The notes under the pieces were generated by a model that saw nothing but the letters and a program-made list of their open reading frames with translations, made no database searches and was not told where the DNA came from. A DNA stretch of 21,623 nucleotides, from positions 1 through 21,623 of the IMG/VR virus record IMGVR_UViG_3300027608_000184. The stretch is one strand, 5' to 3'. Positions within the stretch are counted from its first letter, which is position 1, and every line of letters starts with the position of its first letter. Shown here one piece after another: positions 20,127 to 21,623 of the stretch. The DNA is from a virus. Made by a program: the position numbers and the translations under genes.

Positions 20127-21623
20127 ATGAAGTTCTACACTAATGTGAATCAGTATGGTAACCGTATTCTAGTAAGAGGTGTAAATAACGGTAAGACTGT
20201 ACAAGATAAAATTGAATTCAAACCAAGTCTATATACTAAATCTCAAAAACAAACTCAGCATAAATCGTTATACGGAGATTTTCTTGAAGAAATTGAATTT
20301 GCAGATATTAACGATGCCAAAGATTATGTCAGCAGATATAAAGAAGTAGAAAACTTTCCTATCTTTGGCAACACGAATTACGCATATCAGTATATTACAA
20401 AGACGTTTCCGGGAGAAGTAGAGTTTGATATTTCGCAGATTAAAATTTGGTCGTTGGATATTGAAACATCTGCAGAACTTGGCTTCCCCGATGTTCGTGA
20501 TCCAAAAGAGGAATTGTTACTAATTACAATTCAAGATGCAAATACTAAAGAACTTGTTACGTTTGGAACAAAACATTTCAATGTAACTAAAGATAATCAT
20601 ACTTACATTCAATGTAGAGATGAATATGATCTTTTGCAGAAGTTTGTTCTGTATACGCAGGATAATTGCCCTCATATTTTAACAGGATGGAATCTAGAGT
20701 TTTTTGATATTCCATATTTGTGTTCTCGTATTGCTCGTATTCTAGGAGACGAATATGTTCGTAAGCTATCTCCGTGGGGAGTAGTGAAGGCAAAAGAGTT
20801 TACCCGTATGAATCGTACAGAACTTACATACGATATTCTAGGTGTTGCTATTCTAGACTATCTTGATCTATATAAGAAGTTTACTTATAGTGCGCAAGAA
20901 TCATATAAGTTAGATCACATTGCCAAAGTAGAATTGGGTAAAGAAAAATTATCGTATGCAGAATATACTTCATTCCGAGACTTCTATAAAAATGATTGGC
21001 AAAAGTTCGTTGAGTATAACGTAATTGACGTAGAGCTTGTCGACCAACTTGAAGATAAGATGAAGTTGATTGAACTGATTCTGACAATGGCGTATGACGC
21101 TAAGTGTAATTATGTAGATGTATTCTCAGCTGTACGTACTTGGGATTGCATCTTGTGGAATCACTTGTGGAATCAGAACATTGTTGTTCATCAGCGAGAA
21201 GGATTACCAGCAAGATCTATTGTAGGCGCGTATGTACAAGAACCACGTCCAGGACAATATGATTGGGTTGTATCTTTTGATGCGACAAGTCTGTATCCGA
21301 GTATTATTATGCAGTATAATTTGTCCCCAGAAACTCAGGTCAAACGAGAGACAAAGAGTACTACTGTAGAACAATTGCTTAAAAACAAATATAATTTAGA
21401 TGACCTAAAAGAAAAGAACTTGTGTATGTCTGCAAATGGCTTTTGTTATACTAGGGAAAAGCAAGGTCTGTTTCCTGAGATTGTCCAAAAGTTATTTGAC
21501 GATCGACAAAAATATAAGAAGCTGATGTTAGCCGCTCAATCTAAGTATGAAGAAACAAAAGATAAAAAATGGCAAAAAGAGATTGCAAAATTTAATAACT
21601 TTCAGATGGCTCGTAAGATTCAA
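20127..21623 (+). CDS. 43: DNA polymerase, family B (gp43), N-terminal part
   Basis: The frame is open for 499 codons and leaves the window; T4 gp43 has about 900. The 3'-5' exonuclease motifs are intact: SLDIET with Asp111 and Glu113 (T4 112 and 114), GWNLEFFD with Asp194, and YNVIDVE with Asp301. Polymerase motif A is SFDATSLYPSI with Asp385, where T4 has DLTSLYPSI. Motifs B and C lie beyond the window. It copies the phage genome with gp45 and proofreads. AAAAGG lies 7 bases before the ATG. It is transcribed away from the fibre block. No sign of the inteins, introns or splits seen in some relatives is visible in this part. Confidence 0.95.
   Translation, partial: MKFYTNVNQYGNRILVRGVNNGKTVQDKIEFKPSLYTKSQKQTQHKSLYGDFLEEIEFADINDAKDYVSRYKEVENFPIFGNTNYAYQYITKTFPGEVEFDISQIKIWSLDIETSAELGFPDVRDPKEELLLITIQDANTKELVTFGTKHFNVTKDNHTYIQCRDEYDLLQKFVLYTQDNCPHILTGWNLEFFDIPYLCSRIARILGDEYVRKLSPWGVVKAKEFTRMNRTELTYDILGVAILDYLDLYKKFTYSAQESYKLDHIAKVELGKEKLSYAEYTSFRDFYKNDWQKFVEYNVIDVELVDQLEDKMKLIELILTMAYDAKCNYVDVFSAVRTWDCILWNHLWNQNIVVHQREGLPARSIVGAYVQEPRPGQYDWVVSFDATSLYPSIIMQYNLSPETQVKRETKSTTVEQLLKNKYNLDDLKEKNLCMSANGFCYTREKQGLFPEIVQKLFDDRQKYKKLMLAAQSKYEETKDKKWQKEIAKFNNFQMARKIQ

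Overview
This 21.6 kb AT-rich window comes from the genome of a T4-like myovirus, probably marine (of the cyanophage or pelagic myophage type). The evidence is a set of recognisable T4-type replication genes: sliding clamp gp45, clamp-loader subunits gp44 and gp62, the translational repressor RegA and the first 499 codons of DNA polymerase gp43. The small heat-shock protein, DUF3310, DUF4337 and DUF4214 proteins fit the same group, as do many tiny overlapping ORFs and TATAAATA boxes like T4 late promoters. The host cannot be determined from the sequence; sigma70-like promoters and ordinary Shine-Dalgarno sites show only that it is a bacterium.

Layout: 1-4761 (+ strand) is a tightly packed run of partial SAM methyltransferase, family-2 glycosyltransferase, DUF3310, gp45, FkbM-like methyltransferase, a micro-ORF, gp44, a small membrane protein, gp62 and RegA, mostly joined by ATGA-type stop/start overlaps. 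A late-promoter box and a GC-rich structured RNA leader (about 4779-4935) follow, then a phasin-like helical protein, an IbpA-like Hsp20, a DUF3563-like protein and a 30-aa peptide, closed by a UUCG hairpin terminator. A dual (late plus sigma70-like) promoter then starts a cluster of five genes: an LSm-like protein, a zinc-ribbon protein, two small conserved proteins and a DUF4214 protein. Another late box precedes a tRNA(CAU), a lipoprotein and a secreted DD-peptidase (family S11).

From 8752 to 19977 everything is on the minus strand. Read in transcription order it holds two paralogous multi-FN3 adhesin/fibre proteins, one ending in a polyglycine domain and one in three LamG-like domains, separated by a small conserved protein. 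Then come a secreted Asn/Ser/Thr repeat protein, a secreted Gln/Ser/Pro-rich protein and a series of small membrane or coiled-coil proteins ending with DUF4337. This looks like a late, virion- or envelope-directed block. The plus strand resumes at 20127 with gp43, behind a consensus sigma70-type promoter.

The replication genes form the DNA polymerase holoenzyme. In T4, gp45 also activates late transcription, which links that module to the late boxes seen here. The fibre and secreted proteins probably handle host contact. The Hsp20 and peptidase genes may help folding and envelope remodelling late in infection. Most functions outside replication are inferred from domain recognition by eye; no database search was possible.
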